DNA of 64,000 bases from Heliopora coerulea (Eukaryota > Cnidaria > Anthozoa > Scleralcyonacea > Helioporidae), in assembly GCA_030142905.1 (NCBI GenBank), contig JASJOG010000085.1:310001-374000 (forward strand). The letters run 5' to 3'. Of this stretch, positions 10,847 through 21,876 are shown one piece after another (within the stretch, counting starts at the first letter, position 1; each line of letters starts with the position of its first letter). A program made the translations under genes and the position numbers. The notes beneath the pieces were generated by a model. It saw only the letters and a list, made by a program, of their open reading frames with translations, ran no database searches and had not been told where the DNA came from.

Positions 10847-12093
10847 AGATTTTATTTTGACACGGTAGTTCTATCAGAAGTAAAAATTACATCAATTTCT
10901 AAATCTGTTCTACCTAGAAGCCGTGTGTAAAAAACTAACTATATTTGCAATTTTTTAAATCATGATGTATGAAGATATGCACACAATATTTACAGAGTAT
11001 TTATCTTTTTAAATTTTGTGAGGTTTTCCTCTGCTTTTAATGAGTTAGTTAAAGAGTTCCACAGCATGGCTCTTGATACTGCAAAGCTGTCATGATAGGT
11101 TTTAGTTCGAACTTTTGGTATTTGGAAATCACAGTTGGATGCTCTGAGGTTGTAGACACTTGATCCATACTGTTTTTCAAACATATCATTCAAATATGAT
11201 GGAGCATGTCCATTTACAATTTTGTGTATCATGACAGCTTTTTGGTATTTCCTGTTGTGAGCTAGTGTAGACCATCCTAGATCAGAGAAAATTTCACTAG
11301 TGTGGCGTGTATATGGCCCGCTTGTAATTATACGAGCGGCACGGTTTTGCAACTTTTGGAGTTTATCTGAAAGTGTTTGGTCTACACTATCCCACACAGC
11401 AGAGCAATACTTGAAGTGAGGTTCTACAACGGTATAGTATATGTTGGTCAGTAATTGTTGGTTAACAAATGGCTTGGCTTTCTTTAAGACTTGTAAACCA
11501 GTTTTAACTTTCTTTATTACGTTTCCTACATGGTATTTCCATGTCAAATTTTCATCAATTGTGAGACCTAGACATTTTACTTTGTCAGCTTGTTTTAGTG
11601 TTGTTCCATTAATAGATAAATTTAGGGTATCATTAAGAGTTGCCAATCTTTGTCGTGATCCAATTAGCATAAACTCGGTTTTAACCAAATTTAGTGAAAA
11701 CTTGTTTGCACTAAGCCATTCTACAACCCTGTTTATATCCTTCTCTAATATTGTCTTGATTTCAGGTATACTAGATCCAGATGAGGTTAGATTTGTGTCA
11801 TCTGCATACATCCTAGTAGAGCTGAAATCAACACAATTGGGTAAATCATTGATATAAATTAAAAATAGTAATGGCCCTAGAATAGTTCCTTGTGGAATGC
11901 CACAAGTAAGCTGCTCTGGGTCTGACAGTGTGCCATTTACTAGGCACATTTGAGTGCGGTTGGTTAGGTATGATTCAAGCCAGCTAATGGCTAATTGGTC
12001 TAGACCAAGGTATTGCAATTTCTTTAGAAGGATTGTGTGGCTTACAGTATCAAATGCTTTTTTCAGGTCTAAGAATCGGACTCCACTATCTAA
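10847..12093 (-). mobile_element. 5'-truncated CR1/L2-like LINE within a GATA array
   Basis: The minus strand encodes only the second half of a LINE ORF2. It starts inside the reverse transcriptase at FLDLKKAFDTVSHTILL and continues with GIPQGTILGPLLFLIYIND, YADDT and the C-terminal block YLNDMFEKQY, to a stop at 10990. There is no frameshift over about 365 codons. GATA repeats lie on both sides, and on the minus strand the (TATC)n tract stays in the same open frame (Tyr-Leu-Ser-Ile repeats), so the ORF looks 561 codons long. That extension is an artefact of the tetranucleotide phase. Confidence 0.9.
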
Positions 12094-12099
12094 GATAGG

Positions 12100-12192
<93 letters not shown>

Positions 12193-12193
12193 G

Positions 12194-12248
<55 letters not shown>

Positions 12249-12273
12249 TGATTGATAGACAGATTGATTGATT

Positions 12274-12316
<43 letters not shown>

Positions 12317-12337
12317 TGATTGATAGATAGATTGATT

Positions 12338-12384
<47 letters not shown>

Positions 12385-12405
12385 TGATAGACAGATTGAT
12401 TGATT

Positions 12406-12456
<51 letters not shown>

Positions 12457-12485
12457 TGATTGATTGATAGACAGATTGATTGATT

Positions 12486-12524
<39 letters not shown>

Positions 12525-12580
12525 GGATGGATGGATGGATAGATAGATACAGACAGACAGACAGAAAGACAGACACAGAG
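12094..12580. repeat. GATA microsatellite, about 480 bp
   Basis: Long (GATA)n with GATT, GACA and GGAT variants, ending in (CAGA)n. It flanks the truncated 5' end of the LINE. Together with 10607-10812 it is probably one original array split by insertion. Confidence 0.93.
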
Positions 12581-13411
12581 GGAGAGACCCAGTAGGATTT
12601 TGTCATAAGAACGTGAAGATCTCCATAGTACTTGAGTCTGTGTACATTATTTCTTAATATACCAAATCTTAACATTACTTAATCTCCGTAAGCTTTCTAC
12701 AGATTTCCAATATAACAAATCTTAATTAAATTCAATAGTGGGAATAACCTAAACGATTGGTGTTGAAGTAGATTGACAATTTGGTCAGGTACAGTGGAAA
12801 CTGCTAAACAAACGTCTAATAAACTGTAAGGGTAAACTTATCTAGAGGATGGCAATAGCCGTGGCACTGAACAGTCTGAATGAGTCAAGTCCAGTAATAT
12901 CCAGTGAAGTCCACCTATACAAAGTGAAGTCTTGCTATAGCTATTTTGAGTTTTCTGCCCTCTCGTTCCAGTCCATTGCAAGAGATCCAAGGTAACTGAA
13001 CTCTCATAGTCTTACTTCAGTCACTGGCTGGAAGTAAAAAACGAAGCTACATATGGGGAACCAATCTCGTTCCTATCGCCTTTCCTCCATGTGGGCTCTC
13101 TAACGAAACTAAAGCTCTGGGATAATCCGTGACCAGAACTGAAAAACTTGATTATGGTAAAGATTACAGCATGCGTGATATGAATAACCAAAACTGGAAG
13201 ATGTGAGTACACTTGAGTAAAGGATAGAACCAGCTTCGATCAAGTACTTTTCCATAGCGACAGTCGACATGGTCGCGAAAATAAAATATGCGGAAATTTA
13301 AAAGACCCCACTGACGGGAAAGTTAGAAGAGACAATGCAGTATCTTCACCAGAAAAAAGGACAGCAACTTAATCCCTAAAAACATACAGTGAAAAGGAAA
13401 CCTATTGTTTT
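12581..13411. other. Non-coding
   Basis: No exon with splice signals, no RNA gene and no clear repeat. Only short shadow frames occur. Confidence 0.4.
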
Positions 13412-13745
13412 GGGGGGGTTGGTGGCACAGTGGTAATGTACTTGTCTCTCAGCACTGTGACTTGGTTACGATTCCGGCTTCGTGCAGTTATCTTGGTCAC
13501 ATGTGAGAAAGGTGATTAACGTTACCTTGGTCACACGTGAGAAGACTGGTGTCCAGTTTGACTTTACCCGGCAAGCATCGCAGGTTTTCTCCCGGTACTC
13601 CGGTTTCCTCCTGTAGAAATACTGGACCCGTGAAGAGTGGCCCTTGCTGTACCTCTAGGGAGAACAGCTTATATAGCTGCAGGTTTTTAGCCAGGATCTA
13701 AAACCTGAGTGTCCAGTATCTTTGATATTTGTGCTGAAGGAATGA
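13412..13745 (+). mobile_element. tRNA-derived SINE, copy 1
   Basis: Pol III promoter boxes are recognisable: an A-box-like GTGGCACAGTGGTAATG and, about 35 bases later, a B-box-like GGTTACGATTCC. The body contains TCACATGTGAGAA, a CGCAGGTTTTCTCCCGG block and CGGTTTCCTCCTG. Copies 2 (32090-32325) and 3 (34440-34655) share this order on the minus strand. In this copy the CTTGGTCAC(A/G)TGTGAGAA segment is duplicated in tandem. The end near 13745 is approximate. Confidence 0.8.
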
Positions 13746-14274
13746 TCCAACTAGGGGATATGGTGGCATGCTCCCCTAGAAAATTTTGAAAAAGTGAAGC
13801 CCTCTAGATGCAATCTCAGCACTTCTGAGCGAGGAAAACATAACTTCGAACTTACGAAAAATCGACATGTTTCCCACACGTTTTGCGTTAAAAAACAAGA
13901 AAATGATAAAAAAATACAGCTCTTATACCATCACAGACGTTCAAATGTACACATAAAAGTACGATTTTGAGGGTTTTTAAGAGGCATTCTTGCCATTCAT
14001 TATTAATCTTTCAGACCTTTCAGACAAGCTTTGTGCAAAGTTGCATCATGGGATTGATCACATTTAGCTTACCACAGGCATACCGGAATCAATTGAAACT
14101 GTTTTAAATCGGTTTTAAAATCAAATTGTTTTAAATTTTTTTTTAAATTTTAAATTAAATCAGTTTTAAAATCAAATTTTCGACATTACTAACAGTTTAT
14201 CACCTATGCTAAACAAAATTGGGATGCAACTATTCAGCATAAGTATGATATATGATCGTGTTATTTCAAATTTT
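13746..14274. other. Non-coding, AT-rich
   Basis: TTTTAAAATC-type short repeats occur at 14100-14175. No gene is seen. Confidence 0.4.
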
Positions 14275-16210
14275 TCAAGGATGCTGATCAAAACTTAGGC
14301 GTTCTGCCTCATAGTTGACATCTTCAATGGGCACCCCGAGGTAACTCAGTCTTATCAATTTATCTTGTTGGTTAATACTCAGTAGTGTTCTAGATTTGGT
14401 TGAACCTATTCTGGCAGTGAAAAACACGTTCTGCCTCTGCATTAACAACCAGAGCACACAAGGAAGAGGACATCAATTTGAACAGTGATGGGAAGAGCGC
14501 TTGATTTCCTTGCATGTTGTTACCAAAGATCTTGGACAAAAACTCTAGTAGGCGATAAAAATGCCAATGCTCCTCTCCGTTCTTGTTTGCTCTTTGCTCG
14601 CCCAAGTCATCAAAAACAAGATGCTTAAATTGTAAAAATTCCTCCATGCACCCATTTGAATCAACCAGTGGAGGAATTTCAACCTCACCCAGTGTCTGCA
14701 CTGGTTGGCCATAGTACCTCAGAAGCTTTTGCAGAAAGTCGTTTCAGAAGCAATCAGCTGGCATCTATCAGCAGGGTATGACGCTGGTTCGAAGATCTGC
14801 ATTGCCGTGAGCAAATTGTGCTTCGGGAATCAAGCTCTGATCTTCATTAAAAATTGATCAATGAATTCTGCCCGGGTTTGACGAAACTGCTGTCGTTGAT
14901 CAGCACGACTACATTGTGGGCCAAATGTAATTTCAGATCCTTTAAAAGTGTTGACAGGATCAGCATTCAATTCATTTTCCATCACAGCCATGATAGTTCT
15001 ATTGGTAACTCTAAGTTCCTCTAAAGTTTCAATACAATTATGGAGTTCCTTACGGATGACAGAAAAGCATAACTCTCTGTATTGCCACAGTTTAGAAAGA
15101 TGATTTGTGGCACTTAGCACGTCCGCAGAAAAGTGCATCAATTGCACGAAAGAGGTAAGAGGACAGTCGTTTACTCAGTCCAGTGGCAACGGGATCGCCG
15201 TTTGCAGCCTCCTGGTTTGTGAGTATGAGAAGAGATTCGTAATTCTTTACGATTGCCTCTCCCATGCTGCGCCAGCAAACATCAAACAACTTTTTCAATT
15301 TTATATTTTTCTGCTCAAGAAGGTTGTTCAATTCTTTAAGTTGTTCTGTGCGTTTTGAAGATTGACTAACAAAGTTGTAAATGGCACTTATAATTCCAGT
15401 AAGGCTCTGCATGTCTGGTATGACCCTACAGGCTTGAGTGACAGACACAGTGTATGGTCACACAGAACGGGTTGTCTTCCTGGATGAGGGTTGTAATGCT
15501 ATTCAAATGACCCATAATAACGGATGCACCATCAATGCCTAGTCCGCACATTTTCATTATTGGAATGTTTTTATCGTTCAGTATTTCCTTCATGAGATTA
15601 TACAGACTAGCAGCTCTACCATCGGAAACTTCTTTACACTTCAAAAATGTTGTGACAAGTTTTGCTGTAGTAAGTTCAATACATCGAACGACGATAATGA
15701 TGTGCTTTCCATTAGATCTGTCGGTACTTTCATCAATCCCCACTCCAGTGCAAAGACTTGTCTTGACCTTAACATCGACCTGATTTTCAAGCAACTGATT
15801 CAAAGCTGCCAGAAGGTGATTGAATACTTCTGGACTTTCGTATGAGGCATTTCCGCCAATACAGAGACTCTGCACGTCAACACACTCTTGTAAGCATTGA
15901 AGATTTAGCAAGCTTCCATATTTGTGATCCAATAAACTGTTCTCAGAGCTGATTCTACTGCCTTATTTCTTCAAGACGGGGGATAGAATCTGCTGACCCG
16001 GTGCTTTAGATGCCATTGTCTCTTTGTGGTCACTGCTAGCCAAGTGTTTCTCGATGGTTTTAGCCCTAAAATTGTCTGTTCCTCTGACCCAGGGACCTTC
16101 TTTACCAGCTCTTTCGCATAACTTGCAGGACATCAAGTCTAGGCCAGCATCGTATCTCAGCCAAGATCCATACTTGGTGTTCCAAGACAGTGAGAATTTT
16201 CAACCCTTCT
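14275..16210 (-). pseudogene. hAT-type transposase relic (TTF zinc finger, RNase H-like, hATC)
   Basis: Fragments in several frames on the minus strand form one collinear protein. Near 16040-16200 is a TTF-like zinc finger segment (LMSCKLCERAGKEGPWVRG, KTIEKHLASSDHK). At 15430-15930 comes the catalytic start (GVGIDESTDRSNGKH) and CGLGIDGASVIMG...TIHCVCHS. At 15092-15448 is the insertion region. At 14390-14700 and 14275-14390 is the C-terminal hATC dimerisation block (LFPSLFKLMSS...NAEAERVFHCQNR, LSINQQDKLIRLSYLGVP). At least four frameshifts break it. The architecture resembles KIAA1586/ZMYM6-like domesticated transposases of metazoa, but this copy is dead. Confidence 0.85.
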
Positions 16211-16515
16211 TCTGCTGCTTATTAGTGCCAACTACAGCAGCTGTTTCCACGTCTGAGCGTGTTTACTCCACAGATTCGTCTTATGATCTTCCCTCTAATT
16301 CCCTGTTCTCTGACCTCTCTTCCTCAATGGTTTCATCTTTATCCTGAGTTTCATTTTGTGGCTTCACTGCTCACCGAAAGTTCAATAATGAACTCTGACG
16401 ACTCATACTTTTTTAGTTTATACATTCATATTAGTCTTATGCAATCCAGTCAGGGATTTTTAATTCTAAATGCAGCAGTAGTCTGTCGCTTTGCTTAGTG
16501 TAATACAATATCATA

Positions 16516-16693
16516 CTGCGTAAGTTTATGTTTCAAACTTTCAAGTTTCACAAGAAAATTTTGACATTTGAACAATCGTTTGATGATAGTTCCGCCGGTC
16601 CATTCCTTTTTTGACAGTTGATTGATTAGGCTATTGTTGAAGTGTCGAGATTTTCTTGTGAAACTTGAATGTTTGAAACGTAAACATACGCAG
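16516..16693. mobile_element. MITE with about 43-bp terminal inverted repeats
   Basis: The left end CTGCGTAAGTTTATGTTTCA and its complement at 16652-16693 pair over about 43 bases with three or four mismatches, around a 95-base centre. There is no ORF. The family is not assigned. Confidence 0.8.
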
Positions 16694-17422
16694 AAAAAAT
16701 TGCATGCTTAACGGTTGCTTGCTTAACGGTTGCTTGCAAACAGCAGTAATCGAGTATCAGACATGATGAGTTTGGAAAATGCAATCGCACGCTTATCTAA
16801 TAAGAGGACACCTACGATCGACTCTGATTTGATAAAAACGCAGAATATATGTCATTCTTGTACGTGAGTTCACCTAAATTTTGAAATTTACTCTTTTGAA
16901 GGTGAAACAATCGGCGGACGTCCAAACACTTTCCAAGCTGTCCAAGATCTTGATATTTTAAAAGTGGGCGTCCTAAGGACACCCAGACGCCCTCTGGCTA
17001 TAAGCCTGTGTAGCTGATAGGGTTTTCCAGTATAAATTATATAAAGGCAAGGCAAGAGTGACACACCTTCATCGCCGTGAATTAAAAGTTCTCAAGTGGT
17101 AAATAATTTTTTATTTATTTCAGCCAAGCCATGAACGCATACCACATTACGTGGATGCATTTTGATACATGCATGTTGAAGAAATACTCGACTTGGTCCC
17201 CAACGAACGACTCTTGAAGGAGCGTAGGATAATTTCAATTTATTTACTATCAAAACCACAATCACGATGTCACAAATCACAAGTCGGTTGTGGAGGTTAG
17301 CTCTCGGAAGTGTCTCGCCACAGCAGCTGTTTTCATGACAATCTGACACTGCCGAAGTCAACTGCAAGTTTTTATCCAACTTAACGCTTAGCCATGAGAG
17401 GATGTGCAATGTTTCAATTCCA
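16694..17422. other. Non-coding
   Basis: A segment at about 17336-17385 (GACACTGCCGAAGT and GTTTTTATCCAACTTAA) is a second partial copy of sequence in the adjacent tRNA-containing inverted repeat. Nothing else is recognised. Confidence 0.4.
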
Positions 17423-17727
17423 TTTCAGAATCATCCTCAGAGATACATGAACAGGAAATTTTCATGATAATCTGACACTGCCGAAGTTAACTGAAAAGAG
17501 TTGACTCGAGCGGGATAATGTCGCGAGAATATCTCGTGTACTTAAGTTGGATAAAAACTCGCTTCCAATCCCTGTTGACTCGAGAGCTCAACAGGTAGAG
17601 TGGCGGACTGGTATCCCGAAAATGCGAGTTCAAATCCCGCTCGTGTCAACATTTTTCAATTGACTTAGGCAGTATCAGATTATCATGAAAAATTTCTGTT
17701 CATGTATCTCTGAGGATGATTCTGAAA
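17423..17727. repeat. Inverted repeat enclosing a tRNA-like unit
   Basis: The left arm (17423-17510, starting TTTCAGAATCATCCTCAG) and right arm (17640-17727) pair over about 85 bases with few mismatches. The left arm also carries the mirror image of the tRNA 3' half (GTTGACTCGAGCGGGAT). The structure looks like two tRNA-derived units joined tail to tail, one of them truncated. Confidence 0.82.
17577..17648 (+). tRNA. tRNA-Thr(GGT)-like sequence, probably pseudo or SINE head
   Basis: A 72-base cloverleaf can be drawn. Acceptor GACTCGA pairs with TCGTGTC with one T-T mismatch. The D arm is GCTC/GAGT. The anticodon loop is CTGGTAT (anticodon GGT), its stem having two mismatched pairs. The T arm is GCGAG-TTCAAAT-CCCGC with one A-C mismatch. 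A TTTTT Pol III stop follows at once (AACATTTTTC). The A box (AGCTCAACAGGTAGAGTGG) and B box (GAGTTCAAATCCC) are good. Stem mismatches and its place inside an inverted repeat argue for a tRNA-derived mobile unit. Confidence 0.5.
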
Positions 17728-20249
17728 CAGTAGCTGTTTTAGTCCTCTTTATTTCTCTCCTCAGTTCGTTTATCACGCAGTTAGAAGAACTGAACCTTAT
17801 CACACCCAACTGACAAATCCCATTATCTCACAACACCCACTGAAAACCAGTGATCTGAATTACATTTCTTGACTTACATATTCAAATCAATACAAACGTC
17901 TCTTAATCCAGAGGGAATACTCGTTTCAAAAGCTTGTTCAAACACTCCTTTATCCTGTTTCATCACAAAACTGCAAACAGTCGAAAACAACAAAAATTCC
18001 GGGGCGATGCCTCTCGCTTTTTTATTTTTTCTGTTTCAAAAATTCAACCCATTATGAAGTACTCTACAGTGTAACTGAAACTCTTGTTTGAATTATTACG
18101 TCCTAAACTTGTTAAATATGTAGAAAAAAGAATTGATGTTTTGAGTGAAAAACCCTTCGTACTGCATAAAAGGAACGTGGATGCTTTGACATGAAGGCCT
18201 TCTTTGGAATAAAAAAAGAAAAAAGCGCTTTCTTCTGAGAGTGATAAAAAACGCTTTCCTTAATAGTAAGAAGCCTTCATCTGGGTTAATTATACGAGTG
18301 ATTTGTGTGAATTGCGTTGGACGTGTTTAAATAGAAGGTTCTTTATCACAGTAAATGAAAGACAAGCTTGTATCAAAAACTTCGTGACGTACAAACACAG
18401 CTTTAATAAAGAAAGCATACTAAACTATGACCTCACATTTAGGTCAAATATTATCCAAATGCCAATTCACATTGCGCTTAAAACTCGATAAAGTAATCAA
18501 GTTAGCCTTTTACTATTCTTATAAGAATTTATGATACTGCGTGTATTTTTGAGAACAAAATAGAACCAAACAGAGAAGCTCTTTCTTCTGAAATTATACT
18601 GTTGAGTGCCCGCATGACAAAAGAACAAATAGATTGTCAAAACAAGTCAGATTGCATGCAAAATTCTGCATTCTAATTTGACATTGTTTGCGGCTGTATG
18701 CTCCTTACCACATGTTCAACGTTGGACTTAAGAGTTCGATTAGAGCTTGCTCTTTAAAAATCGGCCAAAAAGCGTTTTAGAAAGGTTAAAGGGTGTTCCG
18801 TGAACGTTTGAAGAACTGGTTATCCATTCACCAGAAATCAAAAAGGAGGAAGACGGCGCGGAAACTATGGTGACGTGTAATTTTCAATGTTTATCTCCGA
18901 AATCTTGACGAAACTTCTGGATTCGATAACTGAAAAAGATTACCGAGTACTGTTGATCGTATTCTGACCTTAACTGGGTCTTTTAAGGTAAGCAAGCTGG
19001 TGTTAACTTTTGTAAATTCGTTGTTATTGTAAATCTGCCAAATGATATTTGGTGGCAAACAGTCTATTGTACGAGAAGTAACGGAAACAGACCTCAGCAA
19101 AATACAAACATTGTCCTTAGAGGACAAGGAGCGTGAATTGAGTTGCATGACTTCCACGCTCATATAACAAATGTAGGTTTAGAATTGAGCACGCTACATC
19201 TTAGTTGGCAAGTTACGAAGGGCTACATCTTTCGTTATGTAATTGTAGCCATTTGTGTAGCTTCATTTCTCAACCAAAAGCGCGTGGTAAACGATAAAGT
19301 GACAGAATTATGGAAAAGTTCCATATGATGTTGGAGATGAATTCAGTCAATTTTTGAGACGTATTCGAGTTTAGCGTACCACAATTCAATTAAGGTTCCT
19401 CCCTCGCTGGCTTCTCCGGACGCCTTGTCAAATTTAAGGCAACAAGACGTCCGGCAGGCGTTCACTGTGGAAATGGGCAACAAGGAGCCTGAGTGGTTCT
19501 TTGGAAAATGACAAAATTGTGAGAAGTACTGTGCCACCTGTGAGACTTTTTAGAAAGTATAAGTAACTTTTTGAAGACGAAATTTGATTGGAGTGAGGGG
19601 AAGAGCAAAACCATAACAATGATCAACATAAGACCACGCAAGTTTCGCTTGATTTCACGTCATTTAGTTTCATATTCTACAAAGTCATCTGTGACATATC
19701 GATCGAGGCAATATATCTGTCACATCGAGGCAATTAACCTGTGACATCGAGACAATATATCTGAGACACATATTCATCAAGAAATCGGATATTACAGAAT
19801 AATATAATAGAAGGCAACCAGTCAAATTTATTTCATCCGCCTGTTTACCTTAGGCGCCATCTTTTAACCTAGTTTCCGAAGGATATCTGCAGTATTAGAA
19901 TTTGACGAAAACATCTTCCTACGATTCTTGCTCCTTAAAGCAGATATCAAAATCGGGATTTTTCCTATCCAGACAGCATATAGGTCGGGATTCGGGATTT
20001 TCAAGCAAAATCGGGGTAATCCGAACGACGTCTGAATGGTTGTACAGTCTGCAAGAGATTGCGTGGTTTCTCGTGAAATTCGGGATTACTGCACTCGCGG
20101 GACAGGCTCGAGTAATTTCTAAACATCAAGTGAGTGAAAACTCACTCACTTGATTTATGTTTAATTGCACATGAAACATCCAGGATTCAAATGGTTACCA
20201 CATTTTCATGGTTATTAGTCGGGTTCCGTTCTGTTCGCATATTGAACAC
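17728..20249. other. Non-coding, with one minisatellite and one small hairpin
   Basis: At about 19690-19775 a unit of roughly 24 bases (GTGACATCGAGGCAATATATC-like) occurs three to four times. At 20125-20157 ATCAAGTGAGTG is mirrored by CACTCACTTGAT (hairpin). Short frames at 18891-19163 (minus) and 19902-20153 (plus) show no domain. Confidence 0.45.
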
Positions 20250-20252
20250 TTA

Positions 20253-20372
20253 GGCCCAGTTCAAACGTCGAACTTTTCATGAGCCGAATCTAATGTTAAC
20301 GAGCAAAATCCTTTCTTCAAACTGATTTGCATTTGATTCGGCACGTGAAAAGTTCGACGTATGAATTGGACC
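20253..20372. mobile_element. MITE, PIF/Harbinger-like, TTA duplication
   Basis: A 120-base element starts GGCCCAGTTCAAACGTCGAA and ends with the reverse complement of GGTCCAATTCATACGTCGAA. TTA flanks both ends (20250-20252, 20373-20375). Arms of about 38 bases enclose a short centre. The GGnCCA terminus and TTA duplication fit PIF/Harbinger. Confidence 0.85.
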
Positions 20373-20375
20373 TTA

Positions 20376-21576
20376 GTTCACACATTTTATGGTAAACCTT
20401 CCCTATCCTGTTAAATATGTCAGGTGGTGAATGTGGTGTCGTTACCAAACAACAAAGATGCGAAACGTCGTTGGGATAACCCGACCCCAAGCTAGGGAGC
20501 TTACATTAATCAGCAAATGAATACCTGAAGAATTAGTACATACATGTACCTAACATCATGGAGTATAACGTATCTAGTCACGTACAAAACGTATAGTGCC
20601 AACTATTCCATTAAACCAGATGTCCAAATCAATACAAATCCAATCAACCATCATGTTTACTCCGACAAAAGGCCTTGGCTTGAAACATCAATATCAGCTT
20701 CTGTACGTTTTGGCAGTTCCCTTACTCTGTTGGCTTTTCAGTTTCTGAAAGCCTCTTGGGAAATATTACATAAATTGGCAAATTTGTGATGCCAAAGAGA
20801 CAAAAAATAAAAAAAAAAGCCGCCAAAATCTAGATTCTGGCTACCACAGAGAGCCCAAATACTTATTGTAAAACTTCTGATAAAACAAATTTGAGGGGCA
20901 CTTAAGGATTTCTTAGGAATCTATAAATCTAACTGAAGAGTATCAAGGTTTCAATAAAGGTTCAATTGTAATGAAGAAGTTATCAGGGAGTAAAAAGTAT
21001 AGCATGAATGAAGTATTGGTATTGACAATTAATGACAGATAATGTCAGATACTATTTTAAAGTATATTTATTTTAAACTGAAAAACAGAAAAAAAAATGA
21101 ATACCACTACATAATTGAGGAGATGGCTGTTAACTCAAATACTTATAAGTGAGTGCCAATACTTAGAGTTGACTTCTTATGATAAAAGCATCAAATAACA
21201 GACATCAACAAGATGTGTGTTGAAGCTCCTGCACTATGGGAAGGAGCAGAAACATCAGACAAACAAAAATCTTTAGAAAAACTATCAGTTAATTAACTAA
21301 TAGTGCAATTCCTCAATAAAGCTTTCCCCTCTCTAATAAGGCTTCTCTTTTAGGAGCAAGAAGTTTATTAAGCCTCATGTCTCCTCCAAGCCCCCCCCCC
21401 CCCCCCAATCTAAAAAGGTAATAACACAGAATACATTTTATAAATTAATGCAATATAATCATATAATGAGATAGTAAATAATTTTATGTAATCAACTAGT
21501 GAATATGGGTTAATATTAAGTTGATTAATTAATTATAAATTACATAACTGAAAATTACAATTAAATATTTAATTAT
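20376..21576. other. Non-coding upstream region of the METTL24-like gene
   Basis: AT-rich sequence with a poly(C) run at about 21395. No exon with convincing splice sites is seen. Any 5' UTR or promoter of the downstream gene would lie here or just after, but I cannot point to a specific motif. Confidence 0.35.
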
Positions 21577-21678
21577 TAACCCATTAAGAGGCAACAGCGC
21601 ACTTCATAGTTTTACTCTGGCTAATGCCAGATGATTTACTGGACCATGGAGATGAGCCCTGCCTCTTAATGAGTTAAT
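21577..21678. mobile_element. TTAA-ended MITE, family A copy 1
   Basis: Ends read TTAACCCATTAAGAGGCA and its mirror TGCCTCTTAATGAGTTAA. The centre contains the family signature TTTTACTCTGGCTAATGCCAGA. Four more copies carry the same signature (31308-31406, 34682-34780, 35372-35460, 62712-62820). Confidence 0.8.
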
Positions 21679-21876
21679 TCAGTTTATGATTATTTATTAT
21701 CATTATTTATTATCATTACATTTTAAATTACAAATAATTTATGTTGTGTTGCCATATGAGACCACTTGTCTTAGCAACAACATGCAAAAAACAAAAAAAT
21801 TAAAAAGCTACACCCTTTGCTTTTCATTCTGCAGGATATTCAGTGAGACACATAAGAACAGAAATTGATTCCACAG

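Noticed and set aside
12094..12675. N-terminal Tyr-Leu-Ser-Ile repeat protein fused to reverse transcriptase
   Set aside because: The repeat is a GATA microsatellite; its length being compatible with the frame is chance.
13412..13745. Functional tRNA gene
   Set aside because: A and B boxes are present but no cloverleaf with proper acceptor and anticodon stems can be drawn, and two more copies show it is a SINE.
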